A DNA stretch of 64,000 nt from Clostridium sp. Marseille-P2415 (GCF_900155545.1 NZ_LT732526.1:1031050-1095049); one strand, 5' to 3'; numbered from the stretch's first letter, positions 27,592 through 37,812 are shown. The notes: a model not told the origin generated them from the letters alone. Translations and numbers: made by a program.

Positions 27592-28179
27592 TTACAATGT
27601 TCCCTTGGCAGACAGGACTCCGGTTATTCTGGGGTCGGTTAATGCCGCCTCATCCAAAGCCTTTGCAAAGGCTTTGAACATTCCCTCGATGATATGGTGA
27701 TTATTTTCCCCTGCCAGCTTCCTGATATGCAGATTCATTTCCGATGCATAGGAAACAGCATAGAAAAATTCCTTTGCCATCTCTGTCTCAAAATCTCCTA
27801 CCCGTTCGGCTGTAAGCGGCACATCATAAGCCAAATACGGCCTGCCGGATAAGTCGATGGCACAGAGGACCAGAGTTTCATCCATAGGAAGTATCATGCT
27901 GCCATACCGTTTTATGGATTTCTTATCTCCAAGTGCCTGCCTGATGGCTGACCCAAGAACAATGCCGGTATCTTCGATGGTATGGTGGGTATCTACCTCC
28001 AGATCCCCCTTTACCATAAGATTTAAGTCAAAAAAGCCATGACGGGCAAAGCTGTTCAGCATGTGATCAAAAAAACCGATTCCTGTGTCGATCTCAGCCT
28101 TTCCGCTGCCATCAAGGTCAAGCTTTATCCGGATATCCGTCTCCCGGGTTACCCGCGAAATGTCTGCACTTCGTCCCAT
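27592..28179 (-). CDS. hisB: Imidazoleglycerol-phosphate dehydratase
   Basis: HisB (195 aa) is the manganese-dependent dehydratase, single-function form. The metal-binding motifs DHMLNSFARHG, DTHHTIEDTGIVLG, the related YASEMNLHIRK and ENNHHIIEGMFKAFAKAL are all present. It dehydrates imidazole glycerol phosphate to imidazole acetol phosphate. It lies between hisD and hisA with gaps of 12-23 bp. Confidence 0.97.
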   Translation of the reverse strand: MGRSADISRVTRETDIRIKLDLDGSGKAEIDTGIGFFDHMLNSFARHGFFDLNLMVKGDLEVDTHHTIEDTGIVLGSAIRQALGDKKSIKRYGSMILPMDETLVLCAIDLSGRPYLAYDVPLTAERVGDFETEMAKEFFYAVSYASEMNLHIRKLAGENNHHIIEGMFKAFAKALDEAALTDPRITGVLSAKGTL

Positions 28180-28202
28180 GTTCCGTTCTTCTCCCTTTTC
28201 CT

Positions 28203-29504
28203 TTAAGATTCCTGCCCTTCAAACCGTACTTTCACAGAATTTGCATGGGCGGTCAGATGCTCAGCCTCAGCAAACGCTTCTATATCCTTATGGACCTCTT
28301 CCAGGGCCTCTCTGGAATAATAAATGATGCTGGACTTTTTAACATAGTCATCGACGCTTAGTGCCGAGAAAAATTTAGCTGTCCCATTGGTGGGAAGCAC
28401 ATGGTTTGGTCCGGCAAAGTAATCCCCCAACGGCTCGGAACTGTACTCTCCGATAAAAATGGCCCCTGCGTTGTGAATTTTCGTCATATCCTCAAACGGA
28501 TTTCTTGTAACGATCTCCAGATGCTCCGGAGCGATCTCATTGACTGTGGCAATGGCCTCTTTCATCGTATCAGCCACCAGAATGTATCCGTAATGATCGA
28601 GAGATTTCCGGATGATCTCAGCGCGTGACAGCTCCTTTGTAAAGTTTTCTGCTTCCTTAGACACTTTTTCTGCCAGTTCCATACTGGTTGTTACCAAAAT
28701 AGCGGAAGCCAGTTCATCGTGCTCTGCCTGAGATAATAAATCCGCCGCTACAAAACGCGGATTGGCGCTCTCATCCGCAAGGACCAGGATCTCACTGGGG
28801 CCTGCAATGCTGTCTATGCTCACATGTCCGTAAACCGCCTTTTTGGCCAGGGCCACAAAAATATTGCCAGGTCCTACAATTTTGCTGACCCGGGGGATGG
28901 ATTCCGTTCCAAATGCCAGTGCTGCCACCGCCTGCGCTCCGCCTACCCTGTAAACCTCGGTGACACCTGCCAGATGTGCTGCCGTTAAGGTAACCGGGTC
29001 CACTTTTCCATCCTTCCCCGGAGGAGTCACCATGGCAATGCGGCCCACGCCTGCCACTTCTGCCGGAATGATATTCATCAGGACCGAAGACGGGTAAGCC
29101 GCTTTCCCTCCCGGAACATAGACGCCCACGCTTTCCAAAGGGGTTACCTTCTGTCCCAGAATGGTTCCATCCGCCTTACTGTCAAACCAGCTGTACTGTC
29201 TCTGCTTCTCGTGAAACTGACGGATGTTTTTCATGGACTTTTTCATCACTTCCAGAAGCTTCGGGTCCACTTCCTTCATGGCTTCTTTCATTTCCTCATC
29301 TGTCACCCGTACATTTGAAGCATTGATGTCCGCCCGGTCAAATTCCTTCGTATAAGCAAAGACAGCTTCATCCCGGTCCCGCTTTACCGTTTCCACGATC
29401 TTCTCTACCGTATCGGCATAGGTGTCATAATTGTTCGGATCTCTTTTTAACAGATCGGCAAGTATATTCTGTCTGGATGCTTCGTCTAGTTTTATAATCC
29501 TCAT
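28203..29504 (-). CDS. hisD: Histidinol dehydrogenase
   Basis: HisD (433 aa) is the zinc enzyme that oxidises histidinol to histidine in two NAD-dependent steps. The family signature is seen as [30 protein letters not shown], with further conserved blocks [15 protein letters not shown] and the zinc-site segment [10 protein letters not shown] and GPNHVLPT. The ATG overlaps the hisG stop by four bases, indicating coupled translation. Confidence 0.97.
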   Translation of the reverse strand: MRIIKLDEASRQNILADLLKRDPNNYDTYADTVEKIVETVKRDRDEAVFAYTKEFDRADINASNVRVTDEEMKEAMKEVDPKLLEVMKKSMKNIRQFHEKQRQYSWFDSKADGTILGQKVTPLESVGVYVPGGKAAYPSSVLMNIIPAEVAGVGRIAMVTPPGKDGKVDPVTLTAAHLAGVTEVYRVGGAQAVAALAFGTESIPRVSKIVGPGNIFVALAKKAVYGHVSIDSIAGPSEILVLADESANPRFVAADLLSQAEHDELASAILVTTSMELAEKVSKEAENFTKELSRAEIIRKSLDHYGYILVADTMKEAIATVNEIAPEHLEIVTRNPFEDMTKIHNAGAIFIGEYSSEPLGDYFAGPNHVLPTNGTAKFFSALSVDDYVKKSSIIYYSREALEEVHKDIEAFAEAEHLTAHANSVKVRFEGQES

Positions 29505-30151
29505 TGGTTTTCCTCCTGCAGCAAGGTACGGAGATCACGGATCAGCTTTGTGATCCTGTCATTCTCCCGTTTCATGCTTACCTGATTGACCACCATGCGG
29601 GCGGAAAGGGGAGAAATTTCCTCCAATACGGTAAGCCCGTTTTCCCTCAGTGTGGTTCCCGTTTCCACAATGTCCACGATGACCTCGGAGAGCCCTACGA
29701 TGGGTGCCAGCTCTATGGAACCGTTCAGCTTGATGATTTCCACGGTCTGATGCTTTTTATTGTAAAAATAGTCCTTCGCAATGGCCGGATACTTGGTGGC
29801 CACACGGATTCTTTCATGGTGCTTTAAAAGTTCGCCGGCTGACTGGGGACCGCAGACGCACATACGGCAGTTTCCGATTCCCAGATTCATGACCTCATAC
29901 AGCTTTCTTCCTTCTTCCAGAATGGTGTCCTTACCGACTATGCCAAGATCGGCGGCACCGTATTCCACATAAGTGGGTACATCACTGGCTTTTGCAAGAA
30001 AGAAGCGCATCCCCAGCTCCTCATTGGTGAAGATCAGCTTTCGGGAATCCTTATCCTTCATTTCTTCGCAGGTGATTCCGATTTTTTCAAACATTTCAAG
30101 TGACTGTTTCGCCAGGCGCCCTTTTGCCAGGGCAAATGTCAAATATCTCAT
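29501..30151 (-). CDS. hisG: ATP phosphoribosyltransferase, short form
   Basis: HisG (216 aa) makes phosphoribosyl-ATP, the first step of histidine synthesis. It is the short form lacking the C-terminal regulatory domain, which needs HisZ. Motifs include [20 protein letters not shown], the [13 protein letters not shown] loop, and [27 protein letters not shown] around the PRPP site. It follows hisZ with a gap of 12 bp. Confidence 0.97.
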   Translation of the reverse strand: MRYLTFALAKGRLAKQSLEMFEKIGITCEEMKDKDSRKLIFTNEELGMRFFLAKASDVPTYVEYGAADLGIVGKDTILEEGRKLYEVMNLGIGNCRMCVCGPQSAGELLKHHERIRVATKYPAIAKDYFYNKKHQTVEIIKLNGSIELAPIVGLSEVIVDIVETGTTLRENGLTVLEEISPLSARMVVNQVSMKRENDRITKLIRDLRTLLQEENQ

Positions 30152-30163
30152 ACGTTCCCCCGA

Positions 30164-31426
30164 TTATTTTAAATATTCCGACAGCGGTATTTCATCCGTG
30201 CGGCCCAAAACAAGATTCATGACTTTTACGGAAAATCCGCTGTTATCCAGATACAGCAGATTATTTAAATCCCTGCGGGCGGCATAAGCCTGATAGGCCT
30301 CAAGGGAACGTTCCTGCCTTTTTAACTGAAGCTGGACGGCCATGCCGGCGTTCCGGAAATGGTCTGCAAGGCGGATGGCATTCTCCCTGGACTCCTGCTC
30401 ATAAAGGATCATGGTGTTTACCAGGTCAACTTCTGTCTCGATTTTCTGTCTGGAAAGGGCAAGCAAAAGTTCATCTACGGATATTCCGAAGCCCACGGCA
30501 GGGGAATCCTTTCCGAACTGTTCCAACAGCCTGTCATATCTGCCTCCGTTGACAATATAATCCCCGGTCCCATAGGTGTAAGCTTTAAAAATAATACCGG
30601 TATAATACTGATACTGGCTTAACATGCCCAGGTCATAGGAGACGTAATCCGAAAGGCCATAATGCTCCAGAATCCGGCTCACCTCTTCCAGGCGTTCAAT
30701 GGCCTTTAAGGCCCTGGGGTTGGCAGTCAGTTCTTTTGCTGCCTGAATCTGATCCAGAGAACCGAAAAGTTCCGGAAGCTTTAAAAATACCTGCTTCAGC
30801 TCTTCTTTCATTGGCTGAAGCCTGACCAGTTCTTCCACGCCGAAATAATTCTTGTTTTCGATAAGCTCCCTTAAGGCCTCTTCCATTTCCCCATCCATGC
30901 CGGCGTCTTCCAAAAGTCCTTTGAAAAAATCCACTTCGCCTAATTCCACCTGGAACTCGGTAAGGCCTGCTGCTTTCAAAGCCCGGATTACCATGGCCAG
31001 GATCTCCCCATCCGCATCTGCCGAATCATCGCCGATTAACTCTGCCCCGGTCTGGCTGGATTCCTTCAGCCTGCCCTGATAGCTGGAGTTATTGATGAAC
31101 GTTCTTTCAATATAGCAGAGACGGATGGGCATATCCTCATCCAGAAAATATTTGGCCGCACACCTGGCAATGGCAGGCGTTTCATCCGGACGGAGCACCA
31201 GCGTGTGGTTATCCCGGTCAAAAAACTTAAACATCTCCCTCGCTTTGACGCTGCCCCGGGATTCGTTGAAGATATCAAAAAATTCAAAGGTGGGAGTTTC
31301 AATGTCCTGATACCCGCACAGATGAAAGACCTTTAACATTTTTTCCTGTACCGCAGCCTTTCTCGTGCATTCTATTCCATAGATATCCCGGACCCCGTCC
31401 GGCGTATGTAACAGTTTGTTTGCCAT
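30164..31426 (-). CDS. hisZ: ATP phosphoribosyltransferase regulatory subunit
   Basis: HisZ (420 aa) is a histidyl-tRNA-synthetase-like protein without aminoacylation function that completes the short HisG. Class II motifs are recognisable (motif 2-like RLCYIERTFIN with ESSQTGAELIGDD, and the motif 3 region GGRYDRLLEQFGKDSPAVGFGISVDELL). It is the first gene of the operon; CGGAGGG precedes the ATG. Histidine feedback is expected to act through HisZ. Confidence 0.95.
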   Translation of the reverse strand: MANKLLHTPDGVRDIYGIECTRKAAVQEKMLKVFHLCGYQDIETPTFEFFDIFNESRGSVKAREMFKFFDRDNHTLVLRPDETPAIARCAAKYFLDEDMPIRLCYIERTFINNSSYQGRLKESSQTGAELIGDDSADADGEILAMVIRALKAAGLTEFQVELGEVDFFKGLLEDAGMDGEMEEALRELIENKNYFGVEELVRLQPMKEELKQVFLKLPELFGSLDQIQAAKELTANPRALKAIERLEEVSRILEHYGLSDYVSYDLGMLSQYQYYTGIIFKAYTYGTGDYIVNGGRYDRLLEQFGKDSPAVGFGISVDELLLALSRQKIETEVDLVNTMILYEQESRENAIRLADHFRNAGMAVQLQLKRQERSLEAYQAYAARRDLNNLLYLDNSGFSVKVMNLVLGRTDEIPLSEYLK

Positions 31427-31559
31427 AACACCCTCCGTCCTGTAACTGGTTTTCCCATGAAAGCCGCCTTAGAGAAAGCAGCCAAGAAAATCTTTTTCAC
31501 AGTTTACTGTTTTTTGCCACTTTCTTGTAGTAAAGTGATAATTCAATAACGTGTAGTTA

Positions 31560-31588
31560 ATTATAGGGGACAAATCCGTAATTGTCAA
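31560..31588 (-). promoter_or_regulatory. Sigma-A promoter of the histidine operon
   Basis: On the minus strand TTGACA (31588-31583) and TATAAT (31565-31560) are both perfect and 17 bases apart. The -35 box lies over the last codons of recU. A leader of about 126 nt reaches the hisZ start; it contains the hairpin CACTTTactacaagAAAGTG but no T-box sequence, His-rich leader peptide or terminator. Confidence 0.8.
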
Positions 31589-32118
31589 TCTCTTCGATCC
31601 AAATCTTTTTGAATCATTTCCAGATAGTGGACAAAAATGTCCCTGCAGCTTCGGATCCGCCAGGTTTTATCCACTTCCTCATAAGTAAAGCTTTTCCGCC
31701 CTCCATCTTCCATCCTTTTTAAGAACTGTTTCATCCGGTCAAAGGGCAGATAATAGATTTCATTTTTCAGAGTATAGGACAGGATGATAAAGGCAATGCC
31801 TCCCTGGCTTTCAAACTCTTCCATAAAAGCGATCTGATGTGGATGGATGTTCTGTAACGGAAAGGTGCCTGCTGCACATTCCTTTGCGTCAAAGCATACC
31901 GGAATTCCCTGGACAGCGCCAATATAATCCACCGTACTTTTCTGGTCAAAATAAGCCAGGGTAATGTGGCGGCTTTCCTTATCAATGGAAATGGGGGTGA
32001 TTGGTGTGGGAATCTTCTGGATCAAAGCCAGCCCTTTTTCCCGATAGCTTTCATTGCTGCGGTTAATCAGTTCCTCCAGGGTGGAACCTCTTAATCCTCT
32101 TGTATTCCAGGTTCCCAT
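31585..32118 (-). CDS. recU: Holliday junction resolvase RecU
   Basis: A 177-aa RecU-type nuclease that cuts four-way DNA junctions. The fold's core STVDYIGAVQGIPVCFDAKE (catalytic Asp, Glu, Lys) is present with the N-terminal GLRGSTLEELINRSNESYR and the C-terminal SFTYEEVDKTW. The ATG at 32118, with AGGAGG just upstream, gives the usual start MGTWNTRG; the frame is open 49 codons further but that part is inside the neighbouring gene. It overlaps the rluA-type gene by 28 bases. Confidence 0.92.
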   Translation of the reverse strand: MGTWNTRGLRGSTLEELINRSNESYREKGLALIQKIPTPITPISIDKESRHITLAYFDQKSTVDYIGAVQGIPVCFDAKECAAGTFPLQNIHPHQIAFMEEFESQGGIAFIILSYTLKNEIYYLPFDRMKQFLKRMEDGGRKSFTYEEVDKTWRIRSCRDIFVHYLEMIQKDLDRRD

Positions 32119-33089
32119 GGCGCCTCCTGTTTCCAGTCGCTGCAGATTTTTGTAAATGTTTTCGGCAAAGGTGCGTGGAACGTATTGCCTGATAAATACG
32201 TAAGCGGTTCCGGCAGTTCCGGGAATATCACCTGATAGGAATGAAGGAGCTGGGAATGAATGCAATAGAGCCTCTTCGCTTCCTCATTGGTTTTCCTGTC
32301 TCCATACTTAAAATCGCCTACGATCGGGTGGCCGATGGAAGAAAGATGGGCCCGGATCTGATGGGAGCGCCCTGTGATCAGCGTAACCTTTAAAAGGGTA
32401 TAACCTTCATAAACGTGTATGGGCTCATACTCTGTCATAATGGGTACGCTGCCCGGCACCTCCAGCTTGTGGACCGTTACCTTGTTGGATGCTTCATCCT
32501 TTGTTAAAAATCCCGTGATCACCTGTTTTTCTGCAATCCGGCCCTTTACCACGCACTGATAGTATTTATGAATGCTCCGGTCCTTAAAGACAGCGGACAT
32601 AAGCTGAAGCGCCGGGAGGGACTTTCCGCATACCACCAGGCCGCTGGTATTGCGGTCCAGACGGTTGCATACCGAGGGGCGGAAGCTCCTTAACTGGTCC
32701 TTAGATAACTGGCCGCTTGAAATCAGGTAATCGATCATGTATTCCACCAGAGATTCATCCGATTCCTTTGCTTTCTGAGACAGCATCCCGGCCGGTTTGT
32801 TCACCAGGAGAATGTGTTCGTCCTCATAAATGATATTTAAAGAAATTTTTTTTACATCGGGGATCCTGATTTCGGAAAATTTCCCAATGGTCTCATCCGA
32901 AAGAAAAAGCCGGATCTCATCCCCTTCCGCCAGTTTTTCCGAACCATCACACTTTTTTCCATTTAAGGTGATGTTCTTCTTTCTCATCATCTTATAAAGA
33001 AAGCTCTTCCCTGCCAGATTTAAATATTTGGCCAGCAGCTTATCCAAACGCTGCCCTGATTCATTTTTCGATACGATCAAAGACTGCAT
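32091..33089 (-). CDS. RluA family 23S rRNA pseudouridine synthase
   Basis: A 332-aa protein with an N-terminal S4 RNA-binding domain (RLDKLLAKYLNLAGKSFLYKMMRKKNITLNG) and a RluA catalytic domain. The catalytic aspartate lies in CNRLDRNTSGLVV, and TGRSHQIRAHLSSIGHPIVGD is the second conserved block. It converts uridines of ribosomal RNA to pseudouridine; the exact position is not deducible. Confidence 0.93.
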   Translation of the reverse strand: MQSLIVSKNESGQRLDKLLAKYLNLAGKSFLYKMMRKKNITLNGKKCDGSEKLAEGDEIRLFLSDETIGKFSEIRIPDVKKISLNIIYEDEHILLVNKPAGMLSQKAKESDESLVEYMIDYLISSGQLSKDQLRSFRPSVCNRLDRNTSGLVVCGKSLPALQLMSAVFKDRSIHKYYQCVVKGRIAEKQVITGFLTKDEASNKVTVHKLEVPGSVPIMTEYEPIHVYEGYTLLKVTLITGRSHQIRAHLSSIGHPIVGDFKYGDRKTNEEAKRLYCIHSQLLHSYQVIFPELPEPLTYLSGNTFHAPLPKTFTKICSDWKQEAPWEPGIQED

Positions 33090-33114
33090 AATCCGTCCTT
33101 TCTGTCCTGCCGCT

Positions 33115-33684
33115 TTACATTGACAGGCTTTTTAACAGCGTAACCGTATATTCCACGCTGCCGTCATCTTCATACTCCGCTTCCGGTTTTAAGCTGTTAA
33201 GACGGTTAAAAAACGCCTTTTCATCCAGAATCAGCTTTACATTGGGCTCCAGCTTATGGCCTGAAAACATATCTTTGAAAAAACGTTCTGCTTTGGCTGT
33301 GTCAATTTTTCCTGCGGTACAATAGGCATACACGCCTGTAGGATGGACCGCGATCACATCCATAGGCATGAGCGCATCCTTGGAGGTAATGATCAGATCA
33401 TAGAGGATCCGGCATTTTCCTTCATAAGCGGCCGCTTTCTTAAAAAGTTCCGGCCGCGGGGTTTTGTACCGCCAGGCTGCCAAAAGCGGAGAAGCCGCAT
33501 TGGCAGCCGGAAGTACGGAAAGGATCGCCATAACGGTCAGAATATTCTTCCAGGACGTGCTGTCCACAAAAGCCCGGAGCGTTAACTGGGCGAGTATGAG
33601 GGCTGCTCCGATGCAGACCTTCCCGAGTTCCATTTTCTTATGGTAATTACGGTAACCGTACTGTCCCTTCCTGTATCGTTTCAC
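33115..33684 (-). CDS. Conserved membrane-associated protein, unknown
   Basis: A 189-aa protein that I do not recognise. Two closely spaced hydrophobic segments occupy about residues 22-70 (VCIGAALILAQLTLRAF and ILTVMAILSVLPAANAASPLL), followed by a soluble C-terminal domain of about 115 residues (CRILYDLIITSKDALMPMDVIAVHPTGVYAYC). Translation probably starts at GTG 33684 with AAGAGGA upstream. It is co-directional with the rluA-type gene, 25 bases away. Confidence 0.8.
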   Translation of the reverse strand: MKRYRKGQYGYRNYHKKMELGKVCIGAALILAQLTLRAFVDSTSWKNILTVMAILSVLPAANAASPLLAAWRYKTPRPELFKKAAAYEGKCRILYDLIITSKDALMPMDVIAVHPTGVYAYCTAGKIDTAKAERFFKDMFSGHKLEPNVKLILDEKAFFNRLNSLKPEAEYEDDGSVEYTVTLLKSLSM

Positions 33685-33715
33685 TTTCGTATTCCTCTTC
33701 CCTTTGTCTTCTTTT

Positions 33716-34486
33716 TTAAGTGGTCTTCATGAGCCCCCTCATGAGGCGTAAAACCATGCTGTGAGGCATTAGTTTGCACAAAAGCCGCAATGACTTCATG
33801 GTGATCCCATATACGGAAACCGGCCGCCCCATCATGCTGTCCCGAAGAGCCAGACGGACTACTTTCTTCGGGTCAGCCATCACGACCTTTTTATAAAGCG
33901 GGATCCGGCCTGTCGTTTCAGCCACATCAAAAAATTCTGTCCTTACAGGGCCGGGACAGACCGCCGTAACAAGGATTCCTCTGGGCTTTAGCTCTTCGTT
34001 GAGCGCCCGGCTGTAGCTTAGTACAAAGGATTTGGTGGCTGCATAGATGGCAAACTTCGGCTGTGGCAGAAAAGAAGCCGCAGACGAAAACTGAATGATA
34101 CGGCTGTTTTCTGTCATATAGGGAAGCACCATGTGAGTCACGGCACAAAGGGCTTTGCAGTTTAAATCCAGCATGCCTGCCTCGTCTTCCATGCTTACCG
34201 AACCTACCGTACCGATTTTTCCATAGCCTGCTGCATTGATCAGCCACTTAACCTCGGGCTTTTCTTCAAACAGGGTATCCTGTAAGCGCATGAGCTTACG
34301 TTCATCGGTCAAATCAATTGCAAAGGGCCTGAGCTTTACCGGTACAAGGGGGGATAGTTCTTCCATGCGTTCCTTCCTTCTGGCAATCGCCCATATTTCT
34401 CCGATTCCATTAAAACGGTCGGCAATCTGCATGATAAATTCTCTTCCCATGCCGGAAGATGCACCAGTTACAATCGCAATCTTCAT
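33716..34486 (-). CDS. Short-chain dehydrogenase/reductase
   Basis: A 256-aa classical SDR. The cofactor loop is GASSGMGREF at residues 8-17, NAAG occurs near residue 88, and the catalytic Ser...Tyr-x3-Lys is in FSSAASFLPQPKFAIYAATK. The C-terminal half (RGILVTAVCPGPVRTEFF) is typical of the DltE/YqjQ-like branch. The substrate is unknown. AAGGGA precedes the ATG. Confidence 0.92.
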   Translation of the reverse strand: MKIAIVTGASSGMGREFIMQIADRFNGIGEIWAIARRKERMEELSPLVPVKLRPFAIDLTDERKLMRLQDTLFEEKPEVKWLINAAGYGKIGTVGSVSMEDEAGMLDLNCKALCAVTHMVLPYMTENSRIIQFSSAASFLPQPKFAIYAATKSFVLSYSRALNEELKPRGILVTAVCPGPVRTEFFDVAETTGRIPLYKKVVMADPKKVVRLALRDSMMGRPVSVYGITMKSLRLLCKLMPHSMVLRLMRGLMKTT

Positions 34487-34518
34487 ATTGATCCCTTCTT
34501 TTCATAAAATTTTGATTT

Positions 34519-36408
34519 TTATTTTTTTACTGCTTTTTTGTGAACATTCCGGATCGTCTTTTTTTTGCGCTCACGCTGTTTTCCTGCAGTTTGCACATCG
34601 GTTCTTGCTCCTGCTTTCGGACGGATCAGGCATTTCTTATCATACCCGATCAAATCGGTCCGTCCGGCCAGTTTCAGGGCCTCCAGTACCAGGTCGTAGT
34701 TTTTCGGATTCCGGTACTGGATAAGCGCCCTCTGCATGGCCTTTTCATGAGGATTGTCAGGTATATACACTTTTTCCATGGTGCGCGGATCGTATCCGGT
34801 ATAATACATACAGGTGGATATGGTAGAAGGGGTTGGATAAAAATCCTGTACCTGTTCCGGCATGTATCCCAGATCCCGCAGATATTCCGCAAGCTCAATG
34901 GCTTCGGAAAGCCCGGAGCCCGGATGAGAGGACATTAAATAGGGGACCAGATACTGCTTCATGCCAAGCTGCCCGTTCATTTCGTTATATTCCTTTACAA
35001 ACCGGCGGTAGACTTGATTCTGAGGTTTTCCCATTTTCGAAAGGACTTTATCCGACACATGCTCCGGAGCAACCTTTAACTGACCGCTGACGTGGTACTG
35101 GCAAAGTTCCTTCAAAAATTTTTTTGATGGGTCTGCCAGCACATAATCAAACCGGATTCCGGAACGGATAAATACTTTTTTTACCTTTGGAAGGCTTTTT
35201 AGTTTTCTCAGCAGTTCGATATAGTCCGTATGATCCGCATTTAAATTCTTGCATGGTTCCGGGAACAGGCACTGGCGGTTCGGGCAGGCCCCTTTGGTTA
35301 TCTGCTTTTGGCAGGCCGGGGAACGGAAATCTGCCGTGGGTCCGCCTACATCATGGATATATCCCTTAAAATCCGGCTCTTCCGTTAAAATCCTGGCTTC
35401 TTCCAGCAGGGAATCATGGCTTCTGGCCTGTATGATCCTGCCCTGATGGAACGTAAGCGCACAGAAGCTGCAGGCACCAAAGCAGCCCCGGTTGCTGATC
35501 AGACTGAATTTGATCTCCCGGATAGCGGGCACTCCGCCAAGCTCCTCATAGGAAGGATGGTAATTCCGCATATAGGAAAGTGCATAAACCGCATCCATTT
35601 CCTCCATGGAAAGCGGTTTCGCCGGAGGATTCTGAACTACGAACAGATTGTCCTTATATGGTTCCACCAGGCGTTTTCCGATAAAGGGATCCGTATTGCC
35701 GTACTGGATATAATAGCTTTTTGCATATTCCAGCTTATCCGCCTTCATGCTGTCAAAAGAGGGAAGCGTCAGGGCATTATACACAGATTCCAGACTGTCT
35801 GTCTTATAAACGGTACCGTCAATAAAGGTAATATCCTGAATGGCAATGCCGCTGTTTAATGCATCTGCAATTTCCACAATGGATTTTTCTCCCATCCCGT
35901 AGGATATGAGATCCGCCTGGGAATCGATCAGGATGGAGTGCTTTAGCCGGTCCGACCAGTAATCATAATGGGCCAGCCGCCTTAAGCTGGCCTCAATGCC
36001 GCCGATGATGACAGGCGCTTTTTTGTATACGGACCGGATCAGGTTGCAGTAGACCGTAGTTGCATAGTCGGGACGTTTGCCCATTACTCCGCCCGGCGTA
36101 TAGGAATCCTGCTGTCTTCGCTTTTTCGAAACAGAATAGTGGTTAACCATGGAATCCATGTTCCCGCCGGTAACCAAAAACCCCAGGCGCGGCTCTCCCA
36201 ATATCTGAATGCTCTTCGGATCCTTCCAGTCGGGCTGGGATATGATTCCCACCTTATATCCATGGGCCTCCAAAAGCCTGCTGATGATGGCGTGTCCGAA
36301 GGAGGGGTGGTCTACATAGGCATCTCCGATGATGTAGACAAAGTCACATTGCTTCCATCCCCTGATATTCATATCCGACCGGCTGATGGGAAGATAATCG
36401 TGCATCAT
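34519..36408 (-). CDS. YgiQ family radical SAM protein
   Basis: A 629-aa protein with the N-terminal domain of the family (YLPISRSDMNIRGW, HPSFGHAIISRLLEAHG), the radical SAM cluster site CFGACSFC near residue 310, and a C-terminal domain ending in a Lys/Arg-rich tail (KKKTIRNVHKKAVKK). The biochemical role of the family is not established. Its ATG overlaps the stop of the HAD gene (ATGA), so translation is coupled. Confidence 0.94.
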   Translation of the reverse strand: MMHDYLPISRSDMNIRGWKQCDFVYIIGDAYVDHPSFGHAIISRLLEAHGYKVGIISQPDWKDPKSIQILGEPRLGFLVTGGNMDSMVNHYSVSKKRRQQDSYTPGGVMGKRPDYATTVYCNLIRSVYKKAPVIIGGIEASLRRLAHYDYWSDRLKHSILIDSQADLISYGMGEKSIVEIADALNSGIAIQDITFIDGTVYKTDSLESVYNALTLPSFDSMKADKLEYAKSYYIQYGNTDPFIGKRLVEPYKDNLFVVQNPPAKPLSMEEMDAVYALSYMRNYHPSYEELGGVPAIREIKFSLISNRGCFGACSFCALTFHQGRIIQARSHDSLLEEARILTEEPDFKGYIHDVGGPTADFRSPACQKQITKGACPNRQCLFPEPCKNLNADHTDYIELLRKLKSLPKVKKVFIRSGIRFDYVLADPSKKFLKELCQYHVSGQLKVAPEHVSDKVLSKMGKPQNQVYRRFVKEYNEMNGQLGMKQYLVPYLMSSHPGSGLSEAIELAEYLRDLGYMPEQVQDFYPTPSTISTCMYYTGYDPRTMEKVYIPDNPHEKAMQRALIQYRNPKNYDLVLEALKLAGRTDLIGYDKKCLIRPKAGARTDVQTAGKQRERKKKTIRNVHKKAVKK

Positions 36409-37070
36409 GCTTCTGCTCCATTTCTGTTTAATATCTGATGATAGTCGTAGATAAAGTAGTCAGCTAACCGTCTTTTTTCCTCTTCCATTTCTCTGGAAAA
36501 TTCATCGTCAACGGCACAGACCGTCATTCCTGCCCGCTTCCCTGCCAGGATGCCGGCAGGAACATCCTCGAATACCAGACAATGAGCCGGAGATACGGAC
36601 AGCTCCCCTGCCACCTTTAAATAAATATCCGGCGCAGGTTTCCCAGCGGTTACTTCACATGCGGTTGCCACTACCTGAAAATATTGACCGATTTTCAGGG
36701 AATCAATCACCGCATCCACCATCTGCCTGCCATTGCTGGTGGCAATTCCGGCCCGGATCCCTTTCGAAGCAATGTACGCAAGGAATTCACCCGCTCCCGG
36801 CTTTAAGGGAACTTCATTCCGGTATTTTTCAATGGACATTTCCGTCCAGACGGACTTGATTTCATCAAGGGATTCCTTTAGCTTGAACCGTTCCTTAAAA
36901 TAAAATGCAGTTTCCGAAAAACTCATCCCTTCAATTTCCTTCTGCAGATCCTCCGGGCATGCAAGTCCTCTGCTGCCTAAAAATTCTATATCAATGGATT
37001 TCCACATCCACATGGAATCAACCAGCGTTCCATCCAGATCAAAAATCACAGCCTTCCTCTCATCTAACAT
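36405..37070 (-). CDS. HAD family hydrolase (phosphoglycolate phosphatase/beta-phosphoglucomutase type)
   Basis: A 221-aa HAD phosphatase. Motif I FDLDGTLVDS lies close to the N-terminus, motif II is IATSN, and motifs III/IV are AGKPAPDIYLK and LVFEDVPAG. The start is taken as ATG 37070; the longer frame to 37121 lies within the end of the pseudouridine synthase gene and adds a basic tail not usual in the family. The small-molecule substrate is unknown. Confidence 0.9.
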   Translation of the reverse strand: MLDERKAVIFDLDGTLVDSMWMWKSIDIEFLGSRGLACPEDLQKEIEGMSFSETAFYFKERFKLKESLDEIKSVWTEMSIEKYRNEVPLKPGAGEFLAYIASKGIRAGIATSNGRQMVDAVIDSLKIGQYFQVVATACEVTAGKPAPDIYLKVAGELSVSPAHCLVFEDVPAGILAGKRAGMTVCAVDDEFSREMEEEKRRLADYFIYDYHQILNRNGAEA

Positions 37071-37086
37071 CTTCTGTTTCTTCCTT

Positions 37087-37812
37087 TCAACGGCTTTTGA
37101 GCTTCTGGATTTCTGCCTCATTAAGGGGACGGTACTCTCCAGGCTTTAACGCCTCATCTAATGTAAGGCTGCCCATAGACAACCTCTTTAAGTATACCAC
37201 ATGACACCCGAGGGTTTCAAACATCCGCTTTACCTGATGGAATTTTCCTTCCCGAATGGTAAGGCGGATTTCAGAAGGTTCCCCGCCCTTTCCGGGTTCC
37301 AACACTTCTAAACGGGCCGGAAGGACCGGTGTCCCATCCGAAAGCACAAGGCCGTCTTCCATGCGCTCCTTCGCATCATCCGGTATCTCTCCTTCCACCC
37401 GTGCAAAATAAACCTTATCCACATGCTTTTTCGGAGACAGAAGCTGATGAGCCAGATCTCCGTCATTGGTGATAAGAAGAAGGCCTTCCGTATCAATATC
37501 CAGCCGCCCCACCGGAAAAAGATCATCCCGTTTCCGGTCCGTTATGAGACCGACCACCGTTTCATGCAGGGAATCCTGGGTGGCAGAAACCACGCCGCGG
37601 GGCTTATTTAACATGTAATATTCATATTCCGCATAGGAAACTAAGCGCCCATCCACGGAAACCTTATTTTGCTCCGGGTCGATTTTGCGGTCCGTTTTTT
37701 TTTCCGGAATCCCATCTACGGCAATCCTGCCTTTTCTGGCCATTTCTTTGATCTGGCTCCGGGTTCCATTGCCCATATCCGCCAGGTATTTATCCAGCCT
37801 GATTTCTTTCAT
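37087..37812 (-). CDS. RsuA/RluB family rRNA pseudouridine synthase
   Basis: A 241-aa protein with an S4 domain (RLDKYLADMGNGTRSQIKEMARKGRIAVDG) and the RsuA-type catalytic core with the aspartate in FPVGRLDIDTEGLLLITNDG, then GKFHQVKRMFETLG. The ATG at 37812 overlaps the stop of the methyltransferase gene (TGATG), which is the reason for choosing it over the longer frame. Two rRNA modification genes are thus directly coupled. Confidence 0.93.
   Translation of the reverse strand: MKEIRLDKYLADMGNGTRSQIKEMARKGRIAVDGIPEKKTDRKIDPEQNKVSVDGRLVSYAEYEYYMLNKPRGVVSATQDSLHETVVGLITDRKRDDLFPVGRLDIDTEGLLLITNDGDLAHQLLSPKKHVDKVYFARVEGEIPDDAKERMEDGLVLSDGTPVLPARLEVLEPGKGGEPSEIRLTIREGKFHQVKRMFETLGCHVVYLKRLSMGSLTLDEALKPGEYRPLNEAEIQKLKSR

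Noticed and set aside
31427-31559. T-box or histidine leader peptide upstream of hisZ
   Set aside because: The leader is about 126 nt, has no T-box sequence, no specifier loop, no run of His codons and no terminator; only a small hairpin is seen.
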